A DNA stretch of 64,000 nucleotides. It comes from Bacillota bacterium (GTDB lineage: Bacteria; Bacillota; Clostridia; Oscillospirales; Ruminococcaceae). Shown one piece after another: positions 19,087 to 28,643 of the stretch (position 1 is its first letter; every line of letters starts with the position of its first letter). Location: assembly GCA_023440965.1 (NCBI GenBank), contig JAEZRC010000002.1, positions 1-64,000 on the forward strand, given 5' to 3'. A model generated the notes under the pieces. The model did no database searches. It had not been told where the DNA came from and worked only from the letters and a program-made list of their open reading frames with translations. The translations under genes and the position numbers were made by a program.

Positions 19087-19344
19087 ATGAAACAGAGTGA
19101 TAAAATGAGCGATGAGTATAAATTCTTTTCTCACAAGAAATGCGAGTTTTTCCCTTGTCACAAGACTGATAACGCAGATAATTTTAACTGTCTGTTTTGT
19201 TATTGTCCATTGTATCCTCTTGAAGATTGTGGTGGAAACTATTCTATCCTTGCCAATAAAATCAAGGATTGTTCAGAGTGTATGCTCCCACATAATCGGG
19301 GAAATTACGATTATATAATTTCACGACTGAATAAATATAATTAG
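19087..19344 (+). CDS. Cysteine-rich small-domain protein
   Basis: 85 residues if started at 19087; ATG at 19105, behind a weak AGAGTG, would give 79. It has the pattern of the Cys-rich small domain of anaerobes: FFPCHK, FNCLFCYCPLYPLEDCGG and IKDCSECMLPHNRGNY. Eight or so cysteines plus histidines suggest metal or Fe-S binding. In other organisms the domain is found near cobalamin-related genes; here it closes the MoxR operon, 5 bases after the transglutaminase gene. Function is unknown. Confidence 0.85.
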   Translation: MKQSDKMSDEYKFFSHKKCEFFPCHKTDNADNFNCLFCYCPLYPLEDCGGNYSILANKIKDCSECMLPHNRGNYDYIISRLNKYN

Positions 19345-19351
19345 ACGGATG

Positions 19352-19384
19352 AACAAACGCCTGCTTTTTGCAGGTGTTTGTTAT
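19352..19384 (+). terminator. Terminator of the MoxR operon
   Basis: ACAAACGCCTGC and GCAGGTGTTTGT pair across a TTTTT loop, followed by TATTT. It lies directly after the Cys-rich gene. Confidence 0.8.
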
Positions 19385-19440
19385 TTACAAAATAAAGCAT
19401 AAATGCTATGATAGTATTACCAAAACAAGCGGAGGATGAT

Positions 19441-20805
19441 ATGAAGAAAATAATCAGTCTTATTATATGCCTGTGTGTTATGCTTACGTTATCCAGTGTT
19501 TCTGCATTTTCCCAGACTACTGCGACTGCGCAGGATCTGACGAAAACAAACACAGTAAAATTATCAAGTAATGCTAACGGAAAGCTTTTGTCTGATGAGA
19601 AACGTACAACAAAGCTAACGTTAAAGGCTGGGACAAAAATAACAATATCAAATACACAGCAGTTTTCAAGCATATATGTTATATGGGATAAGCCACCCGG
19701 TGAATGGACATTGACAATCAACGGTGTTGATCAGACTTATGGAAAAAATGAATTTATCCATGAATACATAGATCTTTCGAATTTAACAAACGAGGTCACT
19801 ATTACTATAAAATCAGATAGCGTAATCCTTTGTGATGTCTATACTTTCACAAGTAATCAGACACCCGACTGGGTACAGAAGTGGGCACCGTCATATGAAA
19901 ATGCAGATATGCTTTTGATGCCGACACACGCTGACGATGAGCTGATCTTCTTTGGAGGGACAATCCCGTATTATGCTGGAGAAAAGGGACTTAAGGTTCA
20001 GGTTGCATATATGACAAACCATTGGGGCGAGCCTTATCGTCCTCACGAAGCACTAAATGCCCTGTGGGCATGCGGACTTACGGCATATCCGGTTATGGGA
20101 GCGTTCCCGGATATTTATTCAACATCACTTGTTCATGCAAAAAAGGTATATAACTATAACAATATAGTCAATTATGAAATTGAACTTATAAGAAGATTCA
20201 AACCTGAAGTTATTATTGCACATGATTTAAAAGGCGAGTACGGACACGGCGGACATATGATAAATGCAAATGCCTTGACAGAAGCCTTGACGAAATCAAA
20301 TGACAGCTCAATAAGTCCTGAATCCGCACAGAAATACGGCGTGTGGGACGTACCTAAAACATATCTTCATCTTTATGGCGAGAATAAGGTGAAAATGAAC
20401 TGGGATATTCCACTGAGCAAGTTTAATGGTAAGACAGCATATGAAATGGCCGTTATTGGGTTCTCATACCACTCTTCGCAACAGCAATGGTATTCAGTAA
20501 AAAAGACGCCAGGAGTTTATGATTGTCAGGCATTCGGCTTATATCGTACAACTGTTGGTCCAGACATCGCTAAGAATGATTTTATGGAGAATATCAAACT
20601 GGAGGAAGAAAAAAAGCCTGAGGAAAGTTCTGTTATTGATAGTTCACCAGATAGTCAGAGTTCATCAACAACTGATGAAAAGAAACCAAGCACCACAGAA
20701 AAGAATGAGGATTATAAAGCATATGTATATATTGCTGGAAGTGTGGTTGTTGTTGGAATAGTATTGATAATATTTATGCAAGGTAAAAAGAAAAATAAAA
20801 AGTAA
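19441..20805 (+). CDS. Secreted PIG-L family deacetylase
   Basis: 454 residues from ATG at 19441 (GGAGG upstream); a longer frame from 19408 would spoil the signal peptide. Domains: signal peptide (about 1-24), a beta-rich segment, then a PIG-L/LmbE N-deacetylase domain from about 155 with the zinc motif PTHADDE (residues 161-167; Pro-Asp-Asp is more usual than Ala-Asp-Asp) and HGGHMINANAL near 270. A Ser/Thr/Glu-rich spacer leads to a C-terminal membrane helix and KKKNKK tail, which tethers the enzyme outside the cell. It probably removes acetyl groups from an N-acetylated sugar at the surface. Confidence 0.85.
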   Translation: MKKIISLIICLCVMLTLSSVSAFSQTTATAQDLTKTNTVKLSSNANGKLLSDEKRTTKLTLKAGTKITISNTQQFSSIYVIWDKPPGEWTLTINGVDQTYGKNEFIHEYIDLSNLTNEVTITIKSDSVILCDVYTFTSNQTPDWVQKWAPSYENADMLLMPTHADDELIFFGGTIPYYAGEKGLKVQVAYMTNHWGEPYRPHEALNALWACGLTAYPVMGAFPDIYSTSLVHAKKVYNYNNIVNYEIELIRRFKPEVIIAHDLKGEYGHGGHMINANALTEALTKSNDSSISPESAQKYGVWDVPKTYLHLYGENKVKMNWDIPLSKFNGKTAYEMAVIGFSYHSSQQQWYSVKKTPGVYDCQAFGLYRTTVGPDIAKNDFMENIKLEEEKKPEESSVIDSSPDSQSSSTTDEKKPSTTEKNEDYKAYVYIAGSVVVVGIVLIIFMQGKKKNKK

Positions 20806-20810
20806 ATAAT

Positions 20811-20837
20811 AAAAGGCAACCGATAAGGTTGCCTTTT
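20811..20837. terminator. Bidirectional terminator between convergent genes
   Basis: AAAAGGCAACC and GGTTGCCTTTT form a perfect 11-bp stem around GATAA, centred between the PIG-L stop and the convergent membrane protein stop. Confidence 0.9.
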
Positions 20838-20840
20838 ATC

Positions 20841-23800
20841 TTATTTCTTAAAGTACTCAAATAATTTGAATTCCCATTTGGTTATTCCTTTTTGTTTCCT
20901 TCTCTCATTTGCTGCTGCCATACAAAGCAGAATAATTCCAGCGGTAAGAAGGTAAACCCACCATTGAATTTCAATCCAGAAGTTTCTTGTGAGGTAAAAG
21001 GTCAACACAATCAATGTACAGGCTGATAACAGGAACCATCGCATGCTTTTATTTGTGAAGGATAATAAAAGTATTATCATCATTAGGCAGAGGATGATTA
21101 AAGCATCAGTAAGTTCTTCTGAAACCATTGAAGCGAGTCCAAGATAAATAACTGACAGCAATGCAGTAATGAAAGCAATGTTCCAGGTGATTTCACTTTT
21201 ATCCTTCCAAAGCAGTATAATAACTACACATAGGACCGCAATAGGTATGAGGAATATCTCTGACTTGATAATATCCGGAATTTCAAGGAAATTCTGCGTC
21301 CAGAAGGCAAATGATAAGGAGATACTTGTAAATAGTATTAAAAGCTTATCTGTTTGCGTTTTAAATCCTCTTCTGAAGTAGCCCATAATATAAATTGCTG
21401 ACAATACGAATACAAAGAATGCAAGGTGCTTATTATATGGGAGTAAAAATACAAATATAACACTTACGATTGTGAGCCAATCAATGTTATATGAATTATC
21501 TGTTGTTACAATAGTTTTCTGGAGTAATCTTCCGACAACAAGGAATGCAATAAAGCATAATAAGAGAACAGACGCTATAACACTATCGCTATCTGTGAAG
21601 CACATAGATGCCTGTTTTATTGCAAATGGAAGATAAAGCAAAGGCAGGAATCTTGTTATGTTTATTCTTACAAAGCTGAATGCAGAGTATGACACTGCCG
21701 ATACAGCAATTACAAACAGATAATAACCTATTGCATTCTTATCATTATAATTAAACAAAAGAATAACAAAGCTTAGAATTGCTAAGGAATATGAACAGAA
21801 AATAGGAAGAGCAGTATAATTCCTGCCCATATATTTTTTTGCAATGAGATATACTGCAAATATAATCAGTGGAAGTAATGAAACGATAACCCACGCATTT
21901 ATTGCGCTTATATCATAATTGAGAATAGATATTAGCATAGCAAGTGCTGTTGTTGCTAATAAAGAAACACTACTAATTACAAAAGCAGTATTATTCAAGT
22001 TCTTTCTGACTTCAAAAATTTTAAAGGCGATAATTATTACAGCTATCCACATATATGGCATACGGTGAGTGTCAATTGTAAGCTCGCGGGTAAATAATAT
22101 GAATATTAAAGAAAGTGAAGATATATAGGACGGCAGTGAAATATTTTTTAAGGTAATGCTGTCTTTTTTAAATAAGGATGAAAGTACTGCTAATGCCCCA
22201 ATAATTAAAGCACAAGGGAAGAAACAGAGCGAAAAGCTCGTAATTTCATTAATATCAAAACGAACACGCTGATATGCTGAAACTGCTATAAGTATCGGTA
22301 CAACTGAAACAACACAGCTAAATATTATTGAGATAATCTTGTTTTTATCTGTTGCAAGAATCAATGATGCAATGGCAAAGATAATTATACATAATAATGA
22401 TGCTGTTGCAATATTAGCATCTGCAATCTGGTTTACAGAAATATACCAGCAAACAAGCCCTGTTAATCCGAATATTAAATCAGAGGCAAGCGTTCTGATT
22501 TTTGGAGCAGATCTGTAAACAATCAATGAAACAAACGTAAGTGATGTGAACAACACAAGCTTACCTGGTGAATGTGGGGAGAAATATGACGACAATCCTT
22601 GTAAAAGAATGAATACAAGAACTGTCTGACCGTAAAGAGCAAGCCGAATTTTATCCCTGAATGCGTGCCAGCTCATATCTGCAATCAGTATAGCTATTAG
22701 TATAAGGGTTGTAATACTCCATTTTGCTGAAAATATAAATATACTGGTTGAAAAAAGAAAAATAAAAGGAACAGTTCCAAGTGAAACATATTTTAGGATT
22801 TTCTTGACAGGATCCTTTATAACATTTGTAATGGTCAGAACTGTAGAAAGTAATGCCAGCCCAACAAACGGTAATAAGAATTCTGAGATACTATCAGGTC
22901 TGACAAGTTTATATAGCCCGACAAACATCAATATAGCATAAGGATATACTCCAAAGCTGTGCTTAGAATGAATAAATAGTGGGGTTAAAAATACAAAAGA
23001 GAAGACAACAAGTGGAATGAGTGATACTATTCCTTCGGTTGTAATGAAAAGTGAAGTAAAGCTTAGGACGGCCGTATTTATAACAGCAAATAACTTTAAT
23101 ATTTTGGAATAAGAACTGTTGCCTTCGGTAATTTCAGAAAAATCAATAACAAGTACGAACACTGTTGAGTAAACAGCAATACATATTGCGAAAATATCAC
23201 CAGGCATATTAAACTGGTTTAATACACATAGGAAGGTTGCAGTAATACATGTTAAAAACGTCCAAGAGAAAAATGCAAAATTATATTTTATTGAGCCAAT
23301 ATAGCTTGTTATTCCAAGAGTAGCAAAGGCTGTCATAAGGAGCATAGATCTACCTTGACCTGACAGTGACATCCAGTCACCAAGAAGGTCAAAATACCCT
23401 GCGCATATTATAGTAAGCGGCAAGAATATACTACCGAGAATATAAAACGCTGTTGAGGTTTTATTAAGATGAATTACCCTTTCTGCAAGCACAGAAACGC
23501 AGAAAAATAAAGCAGATAATGAAAAAACAATTATTGTTTTAGCAATATCAGGTAATGATTCCCAGGTTGTTGTTGAGAAAATAATTCCGGCAAGAACAAC
23601 AAATACAACACCAAGAATAAGTATAATGCTTGTCTTTATGGATTCGTTTGATACAGAAGTTACAGGCTTCTGCGGTTGTATCGGTCTGTATGGAGGTGGC
23701 GCAAATGCTTGTTGTGGTGGTATTGGCTGAATAGGTCGTGGTGGAGCTTGTTGGTATTGTGGCTGCATCACAGGAGGCATATTTAGTTTTAAAATTGGCG

Positions 23801-24140
23801 GAATATTCTGCTGAATAGGTTGTGGCATAGGTTGTGGATTTATCAGAGGGCGATAACCCTGCTGATGATTTGGATACATTGGTGGCTGTTGTGGATATGG
23901 CGACATATATGGGTTGACAACTGGTCTATTATATATATTTGTTGCAATAGGATTATTTATATAACGCATGCAATTTCCGTACTCTTCCTGCGATATCTTT
24001 CCTGTTTTGAAAAGGCGGTCAAGCTCATGCTCATATTTTTGGATTGACTTTTTCAGTTTTGAATTATTTACAGCAAAAATTATAAACAATGGGGTAAAAA
24101 CAAGTGCACAAAGAACCAAAAATATCAAAATAGTATCCAA
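20841..24140 (-). CDS. Giant polytopic membrane protein, unknown function
   Basis: 1099 residues. A first membrane helix (4-23) is followed by a short helical pair resembling SHOCT (LFKTGKISQEEYGNCMRYI), a Pro/Gln-rich cytoplasmic linker at about 70-160 (many PPxP and QPQ motifs), and then some 28-30 hydrophobic helices to the end, with a basic tail. The opening of the membrane region (GIIFSTTTWESLPDIAK) resembles DUF2157-type and SCO7613-like proteins of Clostridia. No catalytic motif is visible. It is transcribed alone after the feoB terminator. A transport or envelope-scaffold role is possible but unproven. Confidence 0.75.
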   Translation of the reverse strand: MDTILIFLVLCALVFTPLFIIFAVNNSKLKKSIQKYEHELDRLFKTGKISQEEYGNCMRYINNPIATNIYNRPVVNPYMSPYPQQPPMYPNHQQGYRPLINPQPMPQPIQQNIPPILKLNMPPVMQPQYQQAPPRPIQPIPPQQAFAPPPYRPIQPQKPVTSVSNESIKTSIILILGVVFVVLAGIIFSTTTWESLPDIAKTIIVFSLSALFFCVSVLAERVIHLNKTSTAFYILGSIFLPLTIICAGYFDLLGDWMSLSGQGRSMLLMTAFATLGITSYIGSIKYNFAFFSWTFLTCITATFLCVLNQFNMPGDIFAICIAVYSTVFVLVIDFSEITEGNSSYSKILKLFAVINTAVLSFTSLFITTEGIVSLIPLVVFSFVFLTPLFIHSKHSFGVYPYAILMFVGLYKLVRPDSISEFLLPFVGLALLSTVLTITNVIKDPVKKILKYVSLGTVPFIFLFSTSIFIFSAKWSITTLILIAILIADMSWHAFRDKIRLALYGQTVLVFILLQGLSSYFSPHSPGKLVLFTSLTFVSLIVYRSAPKIRTLASDLIFGLTGLVCWYISVNQIADANIATASLLCIIIFAIASLILATDKNKIISIIFSCVVSVVPILIAVSAYQRVRFDINEITSFSLCFFPCALIIGALAVLSSLFKKDSITLKNISLPSYISSLSLIFILFTRELTIDTHRMPYMWIAVIIIAFKIFEVRKNLNNTAFVISSVSLLATTALAMLISILNYDISAINAWVIVSLLPLIIFAVYLIAKKYMGRNYTALPIFCSYSLAILSFVILLFNYNDKNAIGYYLFVIAVSAVSYSAFSFVRINITRFLPLLYLPFAIKQASMCFTDSDSVIASVLLLCFIAFLVVGRLLQKTIVTTDNSYNIDWLTIVSVIFVFLLPYNKHLAFFVFVLSAIYIMGYFRRGFKTQTDKLLILFTSISLSFAFWTQNFLEIPDIIKSEIFLIPIAVLCVVIILLWKDKSEITWNIAFITALLSVIYLGLASMVSEELTDALIILCLMMIILLLSFTNKSMRWFLLSACTLIVLTFYLTRNFWIEIQWWVYLLTAGIILLCMAAANERRKQKGITKWEFKLFEYFKK

Positions 24141-24212
24141 TCACGAATCACCTCCAGATGACAAAGTATATTATAGGTACATATTACCACAAAACAGGTG
24201 CTTTGTAAATAA

Positions 24213-24241
24213 AAAACCACACTATTTTAAAGTGCGGTTTT
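24213..24241 (-). terminator. Terminator of feoB
   Basis: AAAACC-CACT pairs with AGTG-GGTTTT with a single mismatch, followed on the minus strand by TTTTTT. It lies 13 bases past the feoB stop, so the 3' end of the interrupted gene is intact. Confidence 0.75.
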
Positions 24242-24253
24242 CTATATATGAGA

Positions 24254-25099
24254 TTAAACAAATAATCTTGCTAATGTTGTGAATACCATACATATTACTA
24301 TTCCGCAAATTGTCGGAACAAGGAATGATACAGCAGTCCACTTCAGGCTTTGCGTTTCTTTCTTTATAGTAAGACAGGTTGTCGAGCAAGGCCAGTGCAT
24401 AAGTGAGAAAAGCATTACTGATATTGCTGTTATCCACGTCCAACCGTTGTCAACAAGAAGCTGTTTTAACTGGCTTAAATCATCAAGCTCAATGATTTTT
24501 CCTGTTGCCATATAAGCCATAATGATAATAGGTATTACTATTTCATTGGCAGGAAAGCCGAGGATAAAAGCAAGAAGTATTACTCCATCAAGTCCCATTA
24601 GATTAGCAAAAGGGTCAAGGAAGTTGGCACTATGAATCAGAAGTGTTGCGTCGCCTATGTGTATGTTTGCCATTAGCCATATAATAAGTCCGGCTGGTGC
24701 CGCAACAGTAACAGCTCTTCCGAGAACAAAAAGAGTTCTGTCAAAGATTGAACGAACAAGGACCTTTAAAATTTGCGGCTTTCTGTACGGCGGGAGCTCA
24801 AGAGTGAAAGATGAAGGCATTCCCTTAAGTATAGTTTTAGATAAAAGCTTTGATACAGTAAAGGTCATAAAAACGCCAAGAAGAATTACAAGAGTAAGAA
24901 GACACGCAGATACAAGTGATGTGAACTGAGCTGCTATTCCACTTACAAAGAACATTGTGAGTATTGCTATAAGTGTTGGAAATCTTCCGTTGCAAGGAAC
25001 AAAATTGTTAGTAATCATAGCAATAAGTCGTTCACGAGGGGAGTCAATAATTCTGCATCCGATTATTCCAGCAGCGTTGCATCCGAATCCCATCGACAC
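24254..25099 (-). CDS. feoB: FeoB C-terminal half, severed by the serine-recombinase element
   Basis: 281 residues as an open frame from GTG at 25099, but the true gene part ends at the crossover near 25096. It contains the second half of the FeoB membrane permease, from SMGFGCNAAGIIGCRI through the second gate region (ILGFPANEIVIPIIIMAYMA) to the last helix. The N-terminal GTPase and first gate half lie 18.4 kb away at 43427-44770. With no convincing ribosome site of its own, this half is probably silent while the element is in place. Fusing the halves at the shared TGT gives an uninterrupted 714-residue FeoB. Confidence 0.92.
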   Translation of the reverse strand: MSMGFGCNAAGIIGCRIIDSPRERLIAMITNNFVPCNGRFPTLIAILTMFFVSGIAAQFTSLVSACLLTLVILLGVFMTFTVSKLLSKTILKGMPSSFTLELPPYRKPQILKVLVRSIFDRTLFVLGRAVTVAAPAGLIIWLMANIHIGDATLLIHSANFLDPFANLMGLDGVILLAFILGFPANEIVIPIIIMAYMATGKIIELDDLSQLKQLLVDNGWTWITAISVMLFSLMHWPCSTTCLTIKKETQSLKWTAVSFLVPTICGIVICMVFTTLARLFV

Positions 25100-26718
25100 C
25101 CTTGGTTGATATCTGGTTTTTTAAAGCGAAATATTATTTTTATTCTTTGCTTTTTATATCTTGTGTTTTCCGCCTTAACATATTCACCTTGATATATTTC
25201 AATATGATCAATAAATCTGAAAAGTATATCCTGTGAAAGTTCTTTAATATCGATATAATTTTCTAAAGCCTGCTTAAGTTTTGAATATGTAATTTCAGAA
25301 TCCTTTTCAGCTTTTTTATTTTGGTTTTGCAACTGTTGATTTATATAAGAGCTTTCAAGTTCATATTTATCAATTAGCTTTTGAAATCTCTCAGCAGTAA
25401 TAATTTTAGATGCATGATCTTCATATAACTTTCCGATGATTGAATCTATTTCACTAAGCCTTTTTTTAAGATTAATAATATCTTTTTTGTTATCACTTGA
25501 AGATAACTGTTTTGAATAGTATTCCTGTACTTTTTTGATAATTTTTTCTTTGGTATCACTTGAAATATTCAGTTGCTGTTTTATTTCACTCAATATAATT
25601 TTGTATAAAATATCATAATCTATGAAATGATTTGAGCATTCATTTTTCCCATAAAGCTTATACCCACCGCACACGAGATTATATAATGAGCCTTTTTTTC
25701 TACTTTTTGAAGTTGACATATTCCGCCCACAGTCAGCACACCGTACAATTCCAGAAAAAATATTGTGAAACTGATTTTTCTGTTCACATCTGCGAAGTTG
25801 ACTTCTTTTTGAAGCAATATTGAATATTTCTTCACTGATTATCGGCTCGTGAGTATTCCTGACAAGATACCAGTCATCCTTTTTATTTGAAACAGATGTT
25901 TTACTTTTAAAAGAAATCTTTGTAGTCTTGCCCTGAGCCATATGCCCTATGTAAACAACATTGTGGAGCATTTTTGTAATTGTGGAGGATGTCCATTCTT
26001 TTTTCTTTGAGTAGTTTTTAATATTAAGTTCCGAATTATTTTCGCACCTGTACATTGAAGGAGTGCTTATTTTACGGGCATTAAGCGAGCGGGCAATTTC
26101 AATAGGGGTAACCCCTTGAGAAGCTTTTATAAAAATCTCTCTGACAATTTCAGCAGAAGGGGAGTCAATAATAAGCTGATATTTGTTTTCAATGTTACGC
26201 TTATAACCATATGGAGCAAATGCTCCGATAAAATCGCCATTTTGCATATGGGTTATAAAAGACGAACGAATTTTTTTGCTAATATCTCTTGCGTACATTT
26301 CGTTAATGACATTCTTGAATGGGGCAATATCAGTATATTGACTATCTGAATCGTAGCCATCATTTATAGCAATATAGCGCACCTTTTTTTCAGGGAAGTA
26401 TATCTCGGTATATTGACCAGCCTGAATGTATTCACGTCCAAGACGGGATAAATCCTTTGTTATGACAAGATTAATTTTCTTAGCTTCAATATCGCAGAGC
26501 ATACGCTTAAAGCCAGCACGGTCGAAGGTCGTGCCGGAAACTCCATCGTCAATATATTCATCAAAAACTTCAAAGCCGTTTTCCATAGCATACGCACGTA
26601 GCATTTTGCGTTGAGTTGTGATACTTGAACTTTCAGATACTCCGTCATCATCCTTTGACAATCTCATATAAAGCGCAGCACTATACTTTATTTTTTCATT
26701 AGTTTTTTTTTCAGCCAT
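25063..26718 (-). CDS. Large serine recombinase (integrase/excisionase)
   Basis: 551 residues from ATG at 26718 (AAAGGA upstream). The resolvase domain has YMRLS with the nucleophile Ser21 and SRLGRE at 91-96, followed by the recombinase DNA-binding domain (GFDRAPYGYK-type segment FAPYGYKRN), a zinc ribbon (CADCGRNM and CGGYKLYGKNEC) and a coiled coil of about 410-490 that in this family controls the direction of recombination. The last ten codons (RWDSDATLLE) lie beyond the crossover core, inside host feoB DNA. This is the expected enzyme for inserting and excising the element. It starts by overlapping a small upstream gene. Confidence 0.93.
   Translation of the reverse strand: MAEKKTNEKIKYSAALYMRLSKDDDGVSESSSITTQRKMLRAYAMENGFEVFDEYIDDGVSGTTFDRAGFKRMLCDIEAKKINLVITKDLSRLGREYIQAGQYTEIYFPEKKVRYIAINDGYDSDSQYTDIAPFKNVINEMYARDISKKIRSSFITHMQNGDFIGAFAPYGYKRNIENKYQLIIDSPSAEIVREIFIKASQGVTPIEIARSLNARKISTPSMYRCENNSELNIKNYSKKKEWTSSTITKMLHNVVYIGHMAQGKTTKISFKSKTSVSNKKDDWYLVRNTHEPIISEEIFNIASKRSQLRRCEQKNQFHNIFSGIVRCADCGRNMSTSKSRKKGSLYNLVCGGYKLYGKNECSNHFIDYDILYKIILSEIKQQLNISSDTKEKIIKKVQEYYSKQLSSSDNKKDIINLKKRLSEIDSIIGKLYEDHASKIITAERFQKLIDKYELESSYINQQLQNQNKKAEKDSEITYSKLKQALENYIDIKELSQDILFRFIDHIEIYQGEYVKAENTRYKKQRIKIIFRFKKPDINQGCRWDSDATLLE
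25085..25116 (-). other. Attachment site at the feoB C-side junction
   Basis: The core ACA (TGT on the coding strand) lies at 25096-25098. Host sequence (feoB) is to its left; to its right, inside the element, the arm TGGTTGATATCTGG occupies 25103-25116. The partner site at 43451-43480 has the inverted arm CCAGCTATCAACCA and the same core. Confidence 0.85.
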
Positions 26719-26860
26719 ATATCTTCCTTTCAAAAATGTATTGTGCTGGATCATTGATATCTTCACAGCAGGCTAACATTATGTTAAGGAGAATATCTTC
26801 TACAGTTAACTCATTGCTATACTCAATTGTTATGTCATATTTATCTTCATTATCCTGCAT
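26711..26860 (-). CDS. Small acidic protein coupled to the recombinase gene
   Basis: 49 residues from ATG at 26860, behind AAAGGA 8 bases away; upstream in-frame ATGs have no usable ribosome site. It begins MQDNEDKYDITIEYSNELTV and ends FERKIYG. Its stop overlaps the recombinase start by 8 bases, so translation is likely coupled. The protein is acidic, soluble and without recognisable domain. Position makes it a candidate partner of the recombinase, for example a directionality factor, but nothing in its sequence proves this. Confidence 0.65.
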   Translation of the reverse strand: MQDNEDKYDITIEYSNELTVEDILLNIMLACCEDINDPAQYIFERKIYG

Positions 26861-27009
26861 TGCGCTCATCCTTTCATAAAATCTATATAGAATTTTATGA
26901 AAGGTGTTTGTAAAGTATGATAAAAGGCTAAGTGCACAGTTGTTTCTATTTTTTAATAACCAGAAAACTGACAGCATTCTGATTCCAAATTTTCATTTAT
27001 AAACAAAAC

Positions 27010-27032
27010 AAGCACGGGAAATTCCCGTGCTT
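27010..27032 (-). terminator. Terminator between the glycan operon and the recombinase module
   Basis: AAGCACGGG and CCCGTGCTT pair around AAATT, followed on the minus strand by TGTTTTGTTT. It separates the long glycan transcript from the recombinase genes, so their expression is probably independent. Confidence 0.8.
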
Positions 27033-27087
27033 TCTGTTACGCTTTGAAAAATAATATATCTCAATATATTATTTTTTTGATATAAGT

Positions 27088-28539
27088 TTATTTCTTAAAA
27101 TATTGCTTTATAAAGCTTAATGCTTCTTTCATTTCCTTGATTTTTAATAATCTGCAAAGACCTATATAAACAGTAACTCCAGTAATTACTCCAGCTACTG
27201 ATACAATATAAATATTTGCATTTTTAAAAACAGCAAGTAAAACAAATACGATAAAAAACATTAATATAGATATGATAAACGTTGGCACAAAATCGCAGAT
27301 TTGTTCTTTAAAGCTATAGTTTAGATATTTTATATTTGGCCATATACTAAGTAGAATATATATAACAGCGAGAATTACCTGGCCCCAGATTAATGCCTTG
27401 ATGCCGAGTGGAATTGCAATTGCTATACTTGTTACTCCTGCAATTTTTTTAATAGTCTCATACTTTAAAAAGACTTCACTGCGTCCTGTAGCTGAAATAG
27501 CCTGAAAATTAATATTTTGAACATGGAATAATCCATAAATAATGCAGAAGAGACTCAGGTAAAATGCACTATCCGCCCACTTTTGTCCGAGGAGAATTAT
27601 AATTATTTCTTTTGACAGTACTGAGATGCCCGCCATTATTGGAAAAATAATAAAATTACTGATTCTGATTGTTCTCCTAAGATATTCCTTCAACATTTTC
27701 TTGTCATCCTGACATTTTGAGAATATAGGAAACATAGTGCCAATTGTTGATGAGTTAACTGTACTAACTACAACATTTGGAATTTGTCTTCCATATGTGT
27801 AAAAGCCCAAAGCTGATTTTGAAAAAAATCTTGGGATTATCAATGGATATATATTCTTGTATCCAACCTCTATAAGATTAGCAACCAGCAGCTTCCAACC
27901 ATATTTAAGTAGATTCAACGACTTTTCCCAAGAAAAGCAAAGTCCAGGTTTCCACTTTGTCACAAAGAATAAAATTACCATCGCAAAAAAAGCATACACA
28001 AGAGCTTGTATGGCCATAGCAAATACTCCTGCTCCTAAATAAGCCGCTATTACACCTACTACTCCAGAAATGAACAAAGGAATAATGCTTGATAAAAACA
28101 CTTTCTTATATTGCAATTCTTTAAGAAGCATTGAACGAAGCATATTGTTTATTGCTGTAGGCAGAATTACTATTGAATAGCATCTGAGGATTGGTGAAAC
28201 TATAGGTGCCTTATAAAAATCGGCAATCAAAGGGGCGCAGAAAAATAGAATTACGTAAAATATTACAGATGCTACTATATTAAAATAAAAAACTGAAGAT
28301 AATGCCACCTGATCAATATTTTTCCCCTGAATAATTGCTGTACCTAATCCAGCTATTACAAGAAGGTCAGAAATTGTGATAAAAACCATTACAATCGCAA
28401 TTATTCCGTACTCTTCTGGTTGAAGCAATCTTGCCAGTATTGTTGTGAGAATAAACTGCAAAAATGCTGTAAAAATTCTCTCCGTCAATTGCCACACCAT
28501 TCCTGAGGCAGCAACTTTTCCATAATTATTATTTGACAT
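27088..28539 (-). CDS. wzx: Wzx-type oligosaccharide flippase
   Basis: 483 residues with about 12-14 membrane helices and the polysaccharide-biosynthesis opening GKVAASGMVWQLTERIFTAFLQF followed by LARLLQPEEYGIIAIVMVF. It moves undecaprenyl-linked repeat units across the membrane. It is last in the minus-strand glycan operon, 104 bases after the PseH-PseG gene. Together with the Wzy-like protein and the sugar-phosphate transferase it makes a Wzx/Wzy pathway. A chain-length regulator was not found. Confidence 0.9.
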   Translation of the reverse strand: MSNNNYGKVAASGMVWQLTERIFTAFLQFILTTILARLLQPEEYGIIAIVMVFITISDLLVIAGLGTAIIQGKNIDQVALSSVFYFNIVASVIFYVILFFCAPLIADFYKAPIVSPILRCYSIVILPTAINNMLRSMLLKELQYKKVFLSSIIPLFISGVVGVIAAYLGAGVFAMAIQALVYAFFAMVILFFVTKWKPGLCFSWEKSLNLLKYGWKLLVANLIEVGYKNIYPLIIPRFFSKSALGFYTYGRQIPNVVVSTVNSSTIGTMFPIFSKCQDDKKMLKEYLRRTIRISNFIIFPIMAGISVLSKEIIIILLGQKWADSAFYLSLFCIIYGLFHVQNINFQAISATGRSEVFLKYETIKKIAGVTSIAIAIPLGIKALIWGQVILAVIYILLSIWPNIKYLNYSFKEQICDFVPTFIISILMFFIVFVLLAVFKNANIYIVSVAGVITGVTVYIGLCRLLKIKEMKEALSFIKQYFKK

Positions 28540-28643
28540 AGTGTTCTCTTTCTATTTCAGTGGATTTATGAATAAATGATTTATGATATTTTTCTCAAAC
28601 AGAATATATAAATATATTGATAATACAATATATTTATATAATA

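Noticed and set aside
25093..25103. Alternative longer core GGGTG at the junctions
   Set aside because: It keeps the frame but adds two residues to FeoB relative to the usual spacing before GFGC, and is off the attP dyad centre.
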